64,000 nt of DNA from Acanthaster planci (lineage: Eukaryota > Echinodermata > Asteroidea > Valvatida > Acanthasteridae): contig NW_019091426.1 in NCBI RefSeq assembly GCF_001949145.1, positions 371,247-435,246 on the forward strand. The letters run 5' to 3'. The notes below the pieces were generated by a model that ran no database searches, had not been told where the DNA came from, and saw only the letters and a program-made list of their open reading frames with translations. The position numbers were made by a program, and so were the translations under genes. Numbering within the stretch: position 1 is the first letter of the stretch; every line of letters begins with the position of its first letter. This document shows positions 45,690 through 57,300 of the stretch, piece after piece.

Positions 45690-46130
45690 ATGCTTGGGTA
45701 CTGCAACAATCTCCGCAATGGGATATATAGGTTGCAGGCGCGTGGTGGCTCTAGACGCTAACAATAACCCCCCCCCCCAGTTAATGATGTTATTTGAGGG
45801 TCCTCAAGATTGGCCTCAAGGCTTTGAACAGTTGCGGCCCAGTGGCGTAGCCACGGGGGGCCTGCCCCCCCCACACACACGCACAATTATTTCCTGGTGC
45901 CTCCCAGGTCGCCCCCCCCAAAAAAAACAGATGAATGGAACCTAGTGCCCCCCATAAGATGCTGATTCCCCATTGTGAACCCCCCCCAGTAAAATCCTAG
46001 CTACGCTACTGTTTTTGGCCTTCTTTCTGTCTGCAGGCAGGTGATTCCATTCCACCACGATTCGTGACATGAAAGAAAATTTGAAACAGTCTGCTTCTCC
46101 TTCTTCTTCCAAGTACCGCAACAACCTCCA
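45690..46130 (-). mobile_element. LINE 3' fragment C, interrupted by a MITE
   Basis: Minus strand: SRIVVEWNHLPADRKKAK, the usual tail of a non-LTR reverse transcriptase (WN.LP), then a hAT-like insertion at 45840-46011, then about 150 bp ending in words similar to the end of fragment A (GCAACAATCTCC against GCAACAACCTCC on the plus strand). 5'-truncated and non-functional. Confidence 0.7.
45840..46011. mobile_element. hAT-like MITE with CAGTGGCGTAG ends
   Basis: Starts CAGTGGCGTAGCCACGGGG and ends CCTAGCTACGCTACTG, an inverted pair of the CAGNGGCGTA type known from hAT elements. 172 bp, C-rich interior, no coding capacity. A clean 8-bp duplication is not visible; both flanks contain GGCC. 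Confidence 0.7.
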
Positions 46131-46640
46131 CTACGGGATATTAAATTTTTCAGTTGCAGGTGCATGGCGGCGAGCTGACTCTAATGCAAGTGGTGGGTGC
46201 CTCTTATTAATGCTAAGGTATCAATACTAGAAAGTTTTGTCCTAAAGGTATCAATATTTGTAGCTTCCCTTATTTCAGCCGGCAAATGGTTCCATTCCTC
46301 AAGAGTCAGTGGGTATGAAGGAGAATTTGTAACAGTCTTTTTGTGCTGATTGATGGGAACCGGAAACAGAAGATGTTGTTCGTGTTGCAATCCCCTCTCT
46401 TTCGGATCTAACCCGATAATAATCCGTGTCCACTGTAACTTTGTGACGGACGGATTTATACAGTAAAGTGAGCCTACTGATGGCTCTATAATACGCTCCT
46501 CCAGAAATTTTGAATCATTGAGGAAACACTGTTCTTTGGCGAAAATCTTTGCATACAAATCTTGCCGCCCTCCGCTGGACTGCTTCTGTTTTTGTAATCT
46601 GTCTGTGCTGGCAGGTGGACAAAAAGATTGACGAGGATTT
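46118..46640 (-). mobile_element. LINE 3' fragment A (reverse transcriptase C-terminus)
   Basis: Minus strand translation: VQRRAARFVCKDFRQRT, a stop at the next block, then AISRLTLLYKSV, DTDYYRVRSERE and, after a frame change, LEEWNHLPAEIREATNIDTF. This is the end of a Jockey/CR1/L2-type non-LTR ORF2. The stop and frame change make it a relic. Confidence 0.85.
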
Positions 46641-46644
46641 CCAT

Positions 46645-46682
46645 GGGTTTGTTTTGTTTGTTTGTTTTTGTTTTGTTTTTTG

Positions 46683-46714
<32 letters not shown>

Positions 46715-46716
46715 GG
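46645..46716. repeat. (GTTTT)n low-complexity tract
   Basis: Runs of GTTTT and GTTTGTTT. On the minus strand (AAAAC)n lies beyond the 3' side of fragment B, possibly its tail. Confidence 0.8.
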
Positions 46717-46779
46717 TGACCCCTTCCTTTCTTAATGTACTCGATAAGGATCTTTGTTGATAGCTACTTGATCAGTGGA

Positions 46780-47150
46780 TAAATTTATTTTGCAGGGTGA
46801 GTCTAGAAATGGCTCTACGCTTCTGCAATGGTTTCCAGCCTAAATCATCATCATGGGTGAGAGAGTACTTGTCTGTCGAAAATTTCTAAGCACAAATCTA
46901 GCCACTCTCCGCTGAACTGCTTGCATCTTGTTCTTGTGATCTCGACGCGTAGGCATGGGTCCTATACTGGCGCAGTGTTCCGACTTCGGTCTAACCAGGG
47001 TTTATAGGTAGTCTCCGTCTTTCACTTCAGCAAAGCGGCTGTAGAGATTTCGACGAAGTAGTCCGAGCATCTTGTTTGCCTTCAAAGTTTGAAGTTGTGG
47101 TCAGCCCAGCTGAAGTTGTGATTTATTAATTTCTACTCCACGATAAATGT
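46780..47150 (-). mobile_element. LINE 3' fragment B (reverse transcriptase)
   Basis: Minus strand: KANKMLGLLRRNLYSRFAEV, KDGDYL, stop, TLVRPKSEHCASIGP, then MQAVQRRVARFVLRNF. The TLVRP..E and VQRR.ARFV blocks identify a non-LTR reverse transcriptase. It repeats the VQRR segment of fragment A, so it is a separate insertion. Confidence 0.85.
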
Positions 47151-48251
47151 GACTGTTGACGGCCTGAAAAGGTTTAATTACCATTCATCATGTGCAATGT
47201 AGGTTGACTTGATCGGCGTTTTCTTGTGGGTGATGAGCTATATGAATAGAATTGAGTGACTCATCTGCCAACGTGGTCACTTTTCCAAAATAAAGAGTGT
47301 TGTGTCGGCCAGGTATGTTTTCCCTTTATAATTATCGAAGTATACAAAAATGAGGTATACATTTCCAAGTTTGTTTTCACGAGATGTGTTTTTTCCAAAG
47401 CTGGTAAAAAAAAATTTTTTTTCAATAGCTGACGCGAATTCAAAAACTGAAAAGCTACAACCAGAAAAATTGTCCACTTTTGGTGACACTATGCTCGTGC
47501 AGAAAAGGTCAAGGGTGCATTCCACCAAATCGTTAGAGCTCATATATATCTTGTGATCCCAACGGGGTTTTCACAATAAGACATGCCATAATCAGGAGGG
47601 ATAATAGAAACATTTCTATAAATTCCGAATTTGGGACTGATAATTTTGTGGTTCAGGGTATTTCTTTCACAAAAAGACCCAAATTGCGGGCCTATTTTGG
47701 ATAGAGGTGTTCGGCTACATTCAGAACTGAGCGCATGGTTTTTTCTACTATTTTGGAGGTATCTTCGGGGAAAGGCGAATAAAAAAATTTTCGTGGCCAA
47801 TCCCCATGAAACGGAAAGTGATCCTCTGGCCATAATCTTGAATTTCCTTCGAAAAATGGCGGCCCAACTCTTCCAGGGAGTTGACAGGCGGCGCTATTTC
47901 GGTCTGATAGAGATCAATGGATTTTGTACTGTTTTCTATGGGCGCGATCGGTGTAGTGCGCGTGCACAGACATAAATATCCCAGTGACCTCAACGGTCAG
48001 GGAACAAAGCGCCCTCTTCTGACAATGTTGATCACCCATATCTGACGTCACTGGCTCCACACTGCGAGAATAAATGGCGACCAGACCTTACTTTGTTGCA
48101 AAAAATTATAAATTTGACCCTTTATTTTACCCCATTTTGGCGTGTTTTGTATGCATACAAGCCAACCCATTGCTAGGCCAGGAGTCAGAGAGTCATCCCA
48201 GCTGGGATTCTGTGCCAATTTGAGGCTTCATCCATCCGAAAGAATGAAATA
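47151..48251 (+). promoter_or_regulatory. CNOT1 upstream region and promoter
   Basis: Perfect CRE TGACGTCA at 48043-48050, about 200 bp before the ATG; YY1-type AAAATGGCGGC at 47853-47863 and AAATGGCGACC at 48073-48083. No TATA box. GC rises from about 47900, fitting a housekeeping promoter. Confidence 0.55.
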
Positions 48252-48252
48252 A
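48244..48252 (+). promoter_or_regulatory. Two-codon uORF overlapping the CNOT1 start
   Basis: ATG AAA TAA at 48244-48252; the last A of TAA is the first base of the CNOT1 ATG (TAATG). Present only if the transcript starts upstream of 48244. Confidence 0.6.
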
Positions 48253-48353
48253 TGAATCTGGACTCCCATTCGTTGGCCTTGTCTCAAGTCACGAACCTTG
48301 TGAGCAATTTGACGAAGAAAAACTACAAGCAGAGTGTCTCGGAACTTTCCCGT
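48252..48353 (+). CDS. CNOT1: CNOT1 exon 1
   Basis: [34 protein letters not shown]; phase 0 end, donor GTAAGT. MNLDS.SLALSQ and NLTKKNY fix the start. Confidence 0.96.
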
Positions 48354-51300
48354 GTAAGTTGGCGATGTGACCTGCTCTTTGTAATACTAACGTCACTGTT
48401 TGTCCGTGATGAAAGGCCACCTTTACGCTGGAAACTTCTGTTGTGGTGGTGGGTTTGTATCACGAGTGCGCCACATCATCAGATCATGCAGACATGAAAT
48501 GACACAGCCATTCAGCCATTCTTCAATTTCTGATCATCAGATCACTTCAGAGCTGAAATAGGGCCTACAAATTTTAGTTTGTTCAGATAAGAATCATATG
48601 CTGTGGATAAAAGATCATTTATGGTAGTTTGGTCCAGGGCCCGTGGATTTTTTTATCAATTTATTTAATTTTTTTATCAAAAAATTAAACATAGGCCTAC
48701 CATACCTTCAGATGGTTGTGTCATAATTTGTCATAATTTGCCAACAGGCATGCAATGTTTCCTCGGATCACTTGATTTCCTTGTCATTGAAAACTGAAAA
48801 ATACTACAAAGTCTTGTTAAGATTGGAATTTCGTAAATTTTTGTCAAAGACCAAATTGCATGCCTGGTTTTGTTTCAAATGTCTTGAGGAAAAGCACAGT
48901 TTCATATCTGCACTAACACTGAACAAAGGCAAAATTAATCCTGTGTTTTTCCTGGCAGAGATTTAGTCCCCTCTATATCCTTGAAAGGAAATGCAAGAAA
49001 TGATAATGTACATGTATGTAATACATGTACATGTAAATTTTCACTGTTAATATGTTATTAATATTTGAGAAATATGTAGGCCTACTCGACCCTTGATGCC
49101 AAATGGCATTCCCCTTCAGGAACCATTCGAAATCATTTTAACAAATTTCTTCAAAAGATTAATTTGAAATGTATTTTCACAAATTTATAAGAACGTGTCT
49201 GCCTACATTGGCATCCATGTATGTTTAGTTGTGATGTATACGTGCAGTGTAAAGTCAAAATCAATGGTTGTCAAGTGTGTGTGTCAGTGTTGAATCAATG
49301 AAATAAACAGATTTCCCCTAAAGGTTTGGTGTAAGATTGCCACAAAATTTACAGAGTTTACAGAGCAAACAAAACAAGCAAATACCATGTTTGCCAATTC
49401 TATGCATACTTAGATCATGCTTTTAAGTTTCAGAAGAAATTCTAAGGAGAGTCAGAAGGTAATCTGACTTGGATTTAACTGTCCAAGAAAACCAAGAAGA
49501 GTCCAAGGCAAACATCAGTGTAGCAGTGCACACAAAGTTCCCCAGAGGCATTTGCCTCTGGGGAACTTTGTGACCACTTTACCCACAATCACTTCACCGA
49601 CAAGCACTTCGCCTATTTCATGTATTTTTCCACTTTGCCCATTTGCCACTTTTTTCCATTTGCCACTTTGCCCATGCATATGTATGTGTTAATTGCACTT
49701 AGTGGAATTCAAGCACTTTTGTCTTTATATTTTTAAACCCTAACCCTCCAGTCTTCTTTGACTAGAAACCCTGCCAGACACATCAAATTGCACATTTATT
49801 GAAGTGGCTGGCCTGCTAAATGTAACAAGATTCAACAGGTCAATCCTCCCCAAGGCCAAACAGCCTGGGAGTCTGTGGTTGCCAGTCACCACAACATGCA
49901 ACAGTGACATTGTTCAATGGGACCAGGTCCAATTGTCTCAACATGGCTAGTTAGTTCAGCTGCTGTGGATTACCAGGTGCATTAAAGTGCACCACAGTTT
50001 TTCACCTGATGTGCTGTGGAGCGTCTGGCAGGGTTAGGGTTAAGATGTATGAAATGACCAACACTCGTAATCCTTTTCCAATTTAACATCACTCACAAAG
50101 TTAAGAAGCACCTGTCCATGTACTTACAAGACAGATGAATACCTCCTTAGAGTAAACAGTAGCACCACACATGTAATGTATTAGAGTTCAAAACAAGATG
50201 GGGAGTTTTTCAGCAATGAAGAATTTGTAAATGCTGTAAAAAATGAAGGTTACTGAGATGGACATGTATGATTAGGGTTTAGCTGGTACTCTGCATGGAG
50301 GTGACGTAATGCATGGGCAAGGTCGCACATAGGCTAAATGACAACCTGGGCGAACTGACCGATATTGAGATGCACAGGTTAACTACCTTTTATTTTGGTG
50401 ATAAACTGGCAAGATCCCAGAGAATTGTTTATTTACTGTCATGTCAGGTTGTTTACATGAACTCTTTAACTCTTAGTAATTTTTGTTAGGAACCCTCCTG
50501 AGTCTTCCATAATCCGGTGCGCAGCATGAAACCAGTAGCATCTTGTTTGCAGTTTTCTTTATAAGGACGTACATGTATCAGACTATTTTGTAAAGTGCAG
50601 TAGGTTAGCTGGGTCGTGCCTACCTTCTTGCAGAATCTTACGAGATATCAGTATGGATATTGAAGGCAGCAGAAGGTTTTCATGGATTTTTTAACCCTAA
50701 CCCGACTCAATCCTCCAAAATCCTTCGGCCAGTTTGGAGGACTTTGGAGGACTGAGGGTGAATGGCAAAAGTGCATGGCTGATGGCAAAGGAGGAGGATT
50801 TTGAAGGATTGAGGCAGTAGGCACGCCTCCAAGTAACATTTTAAAGACGTTTTGGAGCATTTCGGAGGATTGAGGGCGAATCCAATTTTTTCAACCCCCT
50901 CAAAATTGAAGGATTTTGGAGGATTGAGGAAGGTCCCCAGCGAAAAGGGCCTAGGGGTAAGAGTTAATAGGGTTAAAACATTGTTTTATATTCAGCAACT
51001 CTACGGTAACCCCTCCCCCTTTGTCTCGATGATTTGTTCCCGTGAAATCCAAGCATTGTATTCAACAGTCGGCAGAGGAAGGGGATATCAGGTTCAGTTG
51101 TCAGAGGAAAACCTCAGAGCTTACCCAGGAAACATCTGCGATAGGTTAGGGCTGGCAACACAATGTATTAAACATGCCATGAGTGTGCATTAGTTCTTTA
51201 TGTTACATGTACAATNNNNNNNNNNNNNNNNNNNNNNNNNNNNNNNNNNNNNNNNNNNNNNNNNNNNNNNNNNNNNNNNNNNNNNNNNNNNNNNNNNNNN

Positions 51301-54300
51301 NNNNNNNNNNNNNNNNNNNNNNNNNNNNNNNNNNNNNNNNNNNNNNNNNNNNNNNNNNNNNNNNNNNNNNNNNNNNNNNNNNNNNNNNNNNNNNNNNNNN
51401 NNNNNNNNNNNNNNNNNNNNNNNNNNNNNNNNNNNNNNNNNNNNNNNNNNNNNNNNNNNNNNNNNNNNNNNNNNNNNNNNNNNNNNNNNNNNNNNNNNNN
51501 NNNNNNNNNNNNNNNNNNNNNNNNNNNNNNNNNNNNNNNNNNNNNNNNNNNNNNNNNNNNNNNNNNNNNNNNNNNNNNNNNNNNNNNNNNNNNNNNNNNN
51601 NNNNNNNGGTTTGGCAGGTGGCCTTCGTGGCCAAGCGAGGCTGGAATTCTCAGAGTCGGCTTTCAGAAAAAAGTCCCGGCGTCAAGGGGTTAAGTAGTTC
51701 ATTGTTTTGTTTATGTGTTTGTTTTGATACATGTGTTTTATTGTATGGGCTAATGAGTATAGACTTACATGTAAGATTCCCACTGTTTGTACCCCTGTGC
51801 TTCACATCAACCTAAGTGTCCCAGTATGGATAAGTGAGCCAGTTTTGTATTTCAGAAAGGCAAGTTCATTTAAGAACAAAGCCTATGACATGAGGCCAGC
51901 TTGGACATGTCTAAAGGGTGTGAGTTGGTGTACAGCAGCCCTGAAGGGGCCAACCTCGAGTGCGTTAAATAATGTTACGGAAGGATCGCTATTGTGTTTA
52001 ATTATGTGAATTGGTTTTTGAACTGAAAGAACATTTTTGAAGGTGCTGTGCTTTTGCCTGGTACAAAACTTACTCGTGGAAGGCAGCACCTTTCTTATTT
52101 ATGGAAGTTTTATCTGGGAGTTAGAATTTTAAAATTTATCAATGCCAGTTGGTACAGACCAATGCACAAAACACATTTTAACACTTATCTGACTAGCCGC
52201 CCCATTCAATTAATGATTACTGATAACATGAAAAGAAAGCTGAAATCTGTCGTATTCAGAGTTGAATAAGCAGAAGTGCTTATTTGAAAGAATGTGATAC
52301 CGCATTCTTTATTGAAAACTAGAGACAAAACATGACAAGTTTGCTTACGTGCTACGCAGTCAGCAGTGAACTAGTAAGCTCATTATCTCAAGTTGTGCGG
52401 AGATGCCCAAACACGTTGGAACTATTTGTGCTTTGTCTTGCTTGCAGCTTGTCAGCCAGCAGGGGCCCGAAGGGGACAGGCATCTGCTGCGCTGCCTCTT
52501 CTCATACGTCGACTTCAGCGGTGATGGTAAAAACGCCACCAAGGAATTCCACCAGGTATGTCCCATCGAGAAGGGGGGTTTTGGAGGGACAGAAGTAAGG
52601 GTACAGGCTATCCTGTTGACAAGAGCTGCGCTGACACTTCTGGTGTTCTGCTTAGAATGGACATGAGGTTGTACTCGTAACACAGAAATTTTAGGTTCCC
52701 AGATTTTCCTGATAGCACTATGTTCCTGTTAAAACGAAGTAATTTGTCGTACCTCTGTCCTGAATACTGTTTTCTCATTGGGCCAGAATGATTACGGGAC
52801 AGGGCGATATACTTGTGTATCACAGACATTACATCAGCCAGCATTGTGTGATATCACGAAAATTCCCATGATGCCAGTTTTTCGATAAAATTCCACAAAT
52901 CCCACAAACTTTGACAAAATCGGCGATCCGAAGTTATTTAAACTCAAACATTTCTAGGGTTTGCCAACTAAGCTTAAACCATTCATAAGAAAGAGAACCA
53001 TTCATAAAGAAAGGAAAATCTACTCAACCTGTTGAGTGAATTGAAGGTCACATGAGCAATTCTCAAAATTTCCCATCTCTGCCTTGGAACAAGACTAACG
53101 GCCTCATGTTGAAGCTGGTAGCAGGCATACACATAGGAAGAATGTAGCTTTAGGCATGTTCACCAACGATTGCACAAACATGCTGCCGACGCAAGCGGTG
53201 CTGTGCAGCGGGTGAGCAGTCCAGGTTTTGATGGAATTTACAATCGAAAGATCGAGAAAACTGTCATAGTTCATCGTCGTTGGAATAAGGTCACATTTTT
53301 TGGGGACTTTGAGGAAAAAAATTCAAGTACGTTTTTGGCGGCATGAAAATAAAGGTACATGTACATAACTTACATTTCTTTCTTGTCAAATACGTATTTG
53401 AGAACTCATGGTCACTTCTATATAAACTGGAAACCTTGAAAGCCGGCAGGCTACGTAGATTGATAATCTTTTTCCATAAATGATGTGATTCCATCAAGTT
53501 AAAATTTCTGATTTAAAAATCTGTAATGATAATAAATCTTTCATGTTTCCGATGCTATAAAAGGGGATAATTTTTAATGACACGAGTGTTTAGGAAACAA
53601 CTTACAAGTGCATTTTGCATGTAATCTCAGGTATACTCAACATGGCATTCGCACATGTAAAAATTGGAATCGATTCCGAGTGAAATGGACGGAATCAGAA
53701 TGGATTCCAAAAATGCTGGAATTGCTCAACACTACTGTGCATCCCCTCGGGTTTTCAGATGGTCATACCCTCACATCACCGCAGTTGAGAATTGTTAATT
53801 GGAACGTCTTAGTCACACAGGGGTTTGACGTTGCCTCAAATTGGGGTCAGATCAGCTGATTAGCAGCTTTGCTAAATTGAAAAGCAGTCTAACCAGACTC
53901 GAATGTGATACGTCTGTTTCAGTCATTGACTTTTTGTAGTAATGCTAGTCTACCCAGTTCTTCAGTTCTAAGATGTTGGCAGTAATTTCTGTACACTTGA
54001 TTGGTCAGTTTCTCAAGTCTATCTCAGATCTCTGAGCAAGTTTACCTGGCTGTGTCAAGTCTCATATCCCTACTGATGGAAGTTAAAAGAAGGTTGCAGT
54101 TTTCTTCTCCTTTGGAAGAAACATCAATTACAATATTTTTGTTTAGGAGTTGAAACTGAAGTGTTTCCAGGACATAATCACCATCGATACGTCTGTCATG
54201 CTGGCCTGTTTGCTGTTTTCCCCTAATTTTGGACGTAAAAGTAAATACAGGTTTTAAATGTGTCTTTGGGTCTTATACCAAAGTGTTTGTGTAAGTCTCT

Positions 54301-57300
54301 GCTCTCATGCATTGACTGTACTCTTTTCTTGACAACAGCTGTGTTTGCTGTTTAAAAAATGAAAACAGTTTGTGTGCTAGATTGCTCAGAAGTTCATCTG
54401 GATTACATCGTTACTCCAACGTGTCTTTTCCCGCGGTGTTTCCTTGTTGAACTCTGTGGCTTTTTTTCCACAGGATGTTCTCTGCAGATGTTTTGCTGTC
54501 TTATCCTTAGGTTACAGCAGACCGGTTACTAGTATCTAATAATCTATTTCCTCCCCGTTTTGTTTTTTTGTTTTGTTTTTTGTAGCTGCACGTTCAGTTA
54601 CTCACTCAGGAGTGCACCGCACTCTTTGCCAAGCCCAACTTTGTTTGTACCCTGTGCCACGCCCTCGACAACCCCCTCCATCAGCAGAAGGTGAGTCCGA
54701 CTGGTTGTTTGTCAGTCGTCATAATCTACTCGTCATTCTGTCAGATTGACTTAGAGGAGAGAGCTGAGCTGTGATGTCAGCTGAGTTAATCTGGGTTTCT
54801 GTTGGATTCAAACGTGGGCTGACGAGCATTGTTGCATTGGTCTTTTCTGTTCAGAGCACATTGTTTTTTATATGTTTTCATTGTTACGTATTACATTGGA
54901 TGAATTGGAATCAGTAGCAGCACCCAGGGCCTCACGGAACCCATATTGGCAAAAATTGAAACAAGAAATATTTGCATTGTTTATGGAAATTTATGTCGGC
55001 TCACCAGTGACTTAATCTGGTCATATGACATGTACAGAGCAGTGTTGTTATGACTTAGTGCTCAAAGACAGCTTGCCACAGTGTCATACTCAAAATGGTT
55101 TTGTTAAGTTTCTTTTCCGAATGAAATGAATATTTCCATAGTGGTTTTCTCGTTTATATTTTTCATAAGTATTCTCTGCTCACCATTTGCACTTTGTGGT
55201 TCATCTCTGAGCACAAGTATCGGGGCTCATTTCCAAGTATATATTCATGCATTGTCATGCCTGCCTGACGAGTGTACATTTATTCACGGCCATGTTACTG
55301 TCATGTTAAAAAATATTTTACCAGAGCCTCAAGCCTTCAGCACAGCTATTTTCCCAGATCAGCAAGGTCTTGAAGCTAAGCCGTGTCCAGGAAGTTGTCC
55401 TAGGCCTGGCCCTTACCCACTCCTCCAAGGCGGACACACGAACTCATGGTGAGACAAAGTGACTCGTCAGAAAGAATATCTTCGACTCTCTCAATTTCCC
55501 TTGGATAAATACAGCCTGGGAGTCTGTCTGGTCCTAGTGGAATGGACGTTAGCGTGCTACTCATTGGTTTCAGTGTAAAAGTTGGTTCGTCGCAAGCCCA
55601 GTCACAAGTCCTTTCACAAGGCCATTCTTAAGTTTTTCGGGTAAACAGTGACAGAAGGAGTGTTCTCTTTGTGGTTCATTTGAATAGTTTGTAGGGCTGA
55701 GTCAATTCCAATAATTCACTCTTCAAATATTCGACCTTCAACTCGATCAAATATCCAAATATTCGGTCATACCAACTGGCAGATTGTTGATGAACAAACC
55801 ATATACAAAGTCAGTTGCAATAATGCACACAATTGTACATTATAATCACTATAATAGCTTCTCACATCTAGGAGTAACTCCAGCCCCGATTTAGCAAGAT
55901 TTAAGAGATGAATAATACTTCTTGCCCTGTTGAAAATTTCTATTCCTTTTTTGTTTAATGAATAATTTACATTTTGAATCATAAGATTTCTGTCACTTTT
56001 CATTTGAATCTACTTGAAACAAGCCGTCATAGTGCAATTTTTTTCATTTAAAACAAAAGAAAACAATATTCGAATATTCGATAATTGATCGAATATTCGG
56101 TTATCCAGGTATTTGGCACAGCCCTAATAGTTTGTGACTTTGCTGAAGGCAGAATGACTTGTGTTGGAGTTGCAGGGACTTGTGGTAGACTGGACAGCAG
56201 CACTTACAGTCGACAAATTCTATTCGCCAGCTTCGCGCAGGGAACTTGACTTGTGATGTTTGTCTGTCAAATATTAATTGAGGCATTCTTCTTTCCATTG
56301 CATGGAATGCCCAGATATATCAAAACTTGTGTTAGAGTTGAAAACTAGCCTCTCCACGGCCAACTCTTGGCGGCGAGCAGTATATTGTGCATAGCCCATA
56401 TTTTGTCTTCCTTCTGTTGAGCATTAATCACAAGTATTTGTAAGCTCGATGCAGAAGGGCCCGGCCCAATTTGAGCACAAACATTCGAATGGATTGGATT
56501 CTAGTGACTTGATCGGCATGATGTAAGATTTTCGTTGTAATTTCCTGTTTCTTACAGCTTTGCAGTTTGTCAAGCAGAAACTGCCAGACTTACTGCGGTC
56601 GTACATAGATAGTGGTGAGTTGACGGCGTAAATATTCGTGTTGACTTTAAAAGTGGTCTTTATTGCACTTTTATGTTTCTGTTATAATTGCAATCATAAA
56701 AAACAATTTTGAGTGTCTTCCATACTAAACTTGGTTTACTAAAGACAAAGCAGCCTGTTTTAGGTGGCATTCACGGCTTAATGCCACAAGATTTGAAAGT
56801 GATTTGCACACTGCGATTGGTATGTGTTAATAGGTAGTTTGGGAATGGGAAGTCTTTGGGTTCTCATTTAATTTCATGGCACCCTGTACAGAAACCCATG
56901 GCAGTGTTGACAAGGCATTTGTCAACACCAAATCCTCCAAAAATGAGATTTTGAGCTCTGTGTAATGGAGAAGTAACTTTTGAAGGGTTTGTGTCTGTTC
57001 CAAGAAGGTTGTTTAGGTAGAGAGGTATTTCTGAAAAGAACCAATGGATAAACAGTCAACATTCCCACTAGCAAGTTCTGGTCATTGGAGTTTGATGTTG
57101 CTTGGGATGTGTTGTTCACATTTGCCCTTCACCAGACATACGCAGCCCACAGGAGGGCGGTCTCGCGGACGTCTCTGCCGAGGTCTTGCACCTGCTGCTG
57201 ACCCACCTGCTCCACAGCTCTAAGGACCAGTTGGGCATTGCCCCACCCCAACGAGAAGCATTCCTCAAGACAATCACAAAGGGTAAAGCAAAGGGAAGGG

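Larger units (their letters stand above)
48354..52447 (+). other. CNOT1 intron 1
   Basis: About 4.1 kb with the second assembly gap. Holds a perfect 20-bp hairpin (49531-49572), two intervals bounded by CCCTAACC-type ends (49768-50043 and 50693-50976) and scattered ACATGT runs. No exon recognised. Confidence 0.7.

Noticed and set aside
45840-46011. 8-bp target duplication of the CAGTGGCGTAG MITE
   Set aside because: Flanks share GGCC but do not align as an exact 8-mer; the superfamily call rests on the ends alone.
46181-46558. 125-residue minus-strand frame as a host gene
   Set aside because: WNHLPAEI and flanking VQRRAARFV mark it as the tail of a degenerate non-LTR retrotransposon.
49738-50043. 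CCCTAACCC words as interstitial telomere repeats
   Set aside because: Only one or two units, placed as ends of inverted-repeat intervals, not a tandem array.
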